From: SAR202 cluster bacterium
GTDB lineage: Bacteria; Chloroflexota; Dehalococcoidia; UBA3495
Direction of reading: 5' to 3'
DNA length: 6,523 nt
NCBI GenBank assembly: GCA_002401285.1
Contig: NVSQ01000007.1
Location: forward strand, 53,929-60,451
Each line of letters opens with the position of its first letter. Position 1 is the first letter of the stretch. The position numbers and the translations under genes were made by a program. Below the pieces are notes generated by a model that searched no databases, was not told the origin of the DNA, and saw only the letters and a program-made list of their open reading frames with translations. Positions 6,280 to 6,523 of this stretch are shown piece by piece.

Positions 6280-6305
6280 TAGGTGTAATAGCCGGTTTAG
6301 GTGTA
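6280..6305. repeat. Direct repeat TAGGTGTA, 18 bp apart
   Basis: TAGGTGTA occurs at 6280-6287 and again at 6298-6305, immediately upstream of the putative -35 element of the last gene. Such a pair could be an activator site, but an 8-mer pair can arise by chance and there is no independent support. Confidence 0.3.
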
Positions 6306-6307
6306 GG

Positions 6308-6336
6308 TTGTCATAACTTATTTTCGACAGTATTGC
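6308..6336 (+). promoter_or_regulatory. Putative promoter of the 3'-terminal gene
   Basis: TTGTCA (6308-6313, five of six matches to TTGACA) is separated by exactly 17 bp from TATTGC (6331-6336, a weak -10 with three matches). It lies in the AT-richer segment and would start transcription about 30 bp before the ATG at 6375. The position and spacing are good, the -10 is poor. Confidence 0.4.
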
Positions 6337-6374
6337 AGCTTACGTTAACGAATCGGTAAAGGAGCGGTGCTCTG

Positions 6375-6523
6375 ATGGCAGACAACGGTCAAGACTCGGA
6401 AGGATACCGGGGCAGCCCACAGCCGGAACGGACCTCTGAGGAACAGGACAAACAAGCCCTGCTCCTGAAGCTGGCCGAGCGGACCGTTCTTCAGGCTGAG
6501 GCTCTGGCCCAAGAGATCACCCA
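6375..6523 (+). CDS. Start of an unidentified gene (3' end outside window)
   Basis: An open frame runs from ATG 6375 to the window edge, 49 codons plus two bases, with no stop. AAAGGAG at 6358-6364, ten bases before the ATG, is a strong ribosome binding site, and a plausible promoter lies at 6308-6336. The N-terminus is a hydrophilic, probably disordered leader (MADNGQDSEGYRGSPQPE). It passes into a Leu/Ala/Glu helix (ALLLKLAERTVLQAEALAQE) that could begin a coiled coil or a cytoplasmic sensor or structural protein. There is no signal peptide or membrane segment in the visible part. I do not recognise the family from this fragment. Confidence 0.75.
   Translation, partial: MADNGQDSEGYRGSPQPERTSEEQDKQALLLKLAERTVLQAEALAQEIT

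Larger units (their letters stand above)
5803..6374. other. 572-bp stretch with no convincing gene
   Basis: No reading frame with a start and a ribosome binding site is persuasive on either strand. The longest quiet stretch is on the minus strand between stops at 6134-6136 and 5909-5911, about 74 codons, broken by a TAG at 6014-6016. It gives fragments such as ISGAACSIDGGEPHDFVHTGR, which I do not recognise. Composition is GC-rich up to about 6180 and AT-richer from about 6240 to 6360, where the promoter-like signals lie. It could be a relic of a decayed gene or plain intergenic DNA. I found no strong hairpin followed by a T-run after the HTH gene. Confidence 0.6.

Overview
The window looks like chromosomal DNA from a moderately GC-rich, uncultured-type bacterium. 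The gene set fits Chloroflexota, perhaps a Dehalococcoidia or SAR202-like lineage: an RND pump beside a very long Ala/Asp-rich HlyD-type adaptor, a PhnD-like protein without a signal peptide, a PAC2-family protein, an amidohydrolase remnant and a small XRE regulator. This assignment rests on recalled family resemblance, not on a marker gene, so it is tentative.

Layout. Positions 1-435 hold the C-terminal end of an RND-superfamily efflux permease. After a 114-bp gap comes an 864-residue membrane-fusion (periplasmic-adaptor-like) protein at 550-3144. Its centre is almost entirely helical repeat: about eight units of exactly 32 residues, then about nine units in a 33-residue register, many marked by a Gly-x-Asp-Pro turn. 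These two genes should form one export system. No outer-membrane factor is visible. A separate promoter (perfect TATAAT at 3198-3203) precedes a PhnD/phosphate-type solute-binding-like gene (3241-4032). It converges, with only 6 bp between stop codons, on a minus-strand PAC2-family gene (4039-4992).

The right third is poor in genes. Upstream of the PAC2 gene lie a 37-bp tandem duplication (5091-5164) and what appears to be the decayed C-terminal end of a minus-strand amidohydrolase (about 5165-5340), readable only across several frame changes. An AT-rich stretch with an operator-like inverted repeat (5411-5440) then precedes a small XRE-family helix-turn-helix gene (5479-5802). A 572-bp stretch without a convincing gene follows. 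It ends in a plausible promoter and ribosome binding site for a gene starting at 6375 that runs off the window.

I see no CRISPR array, insertion sequence, tRNA or rRNA, and no clear new multi-gene system. The most unusual object is the adaptor protein with its two differently phased helical-repeat arrays and short C-terminus. The amidohydrolase relic and the HTH control region are next in interest.
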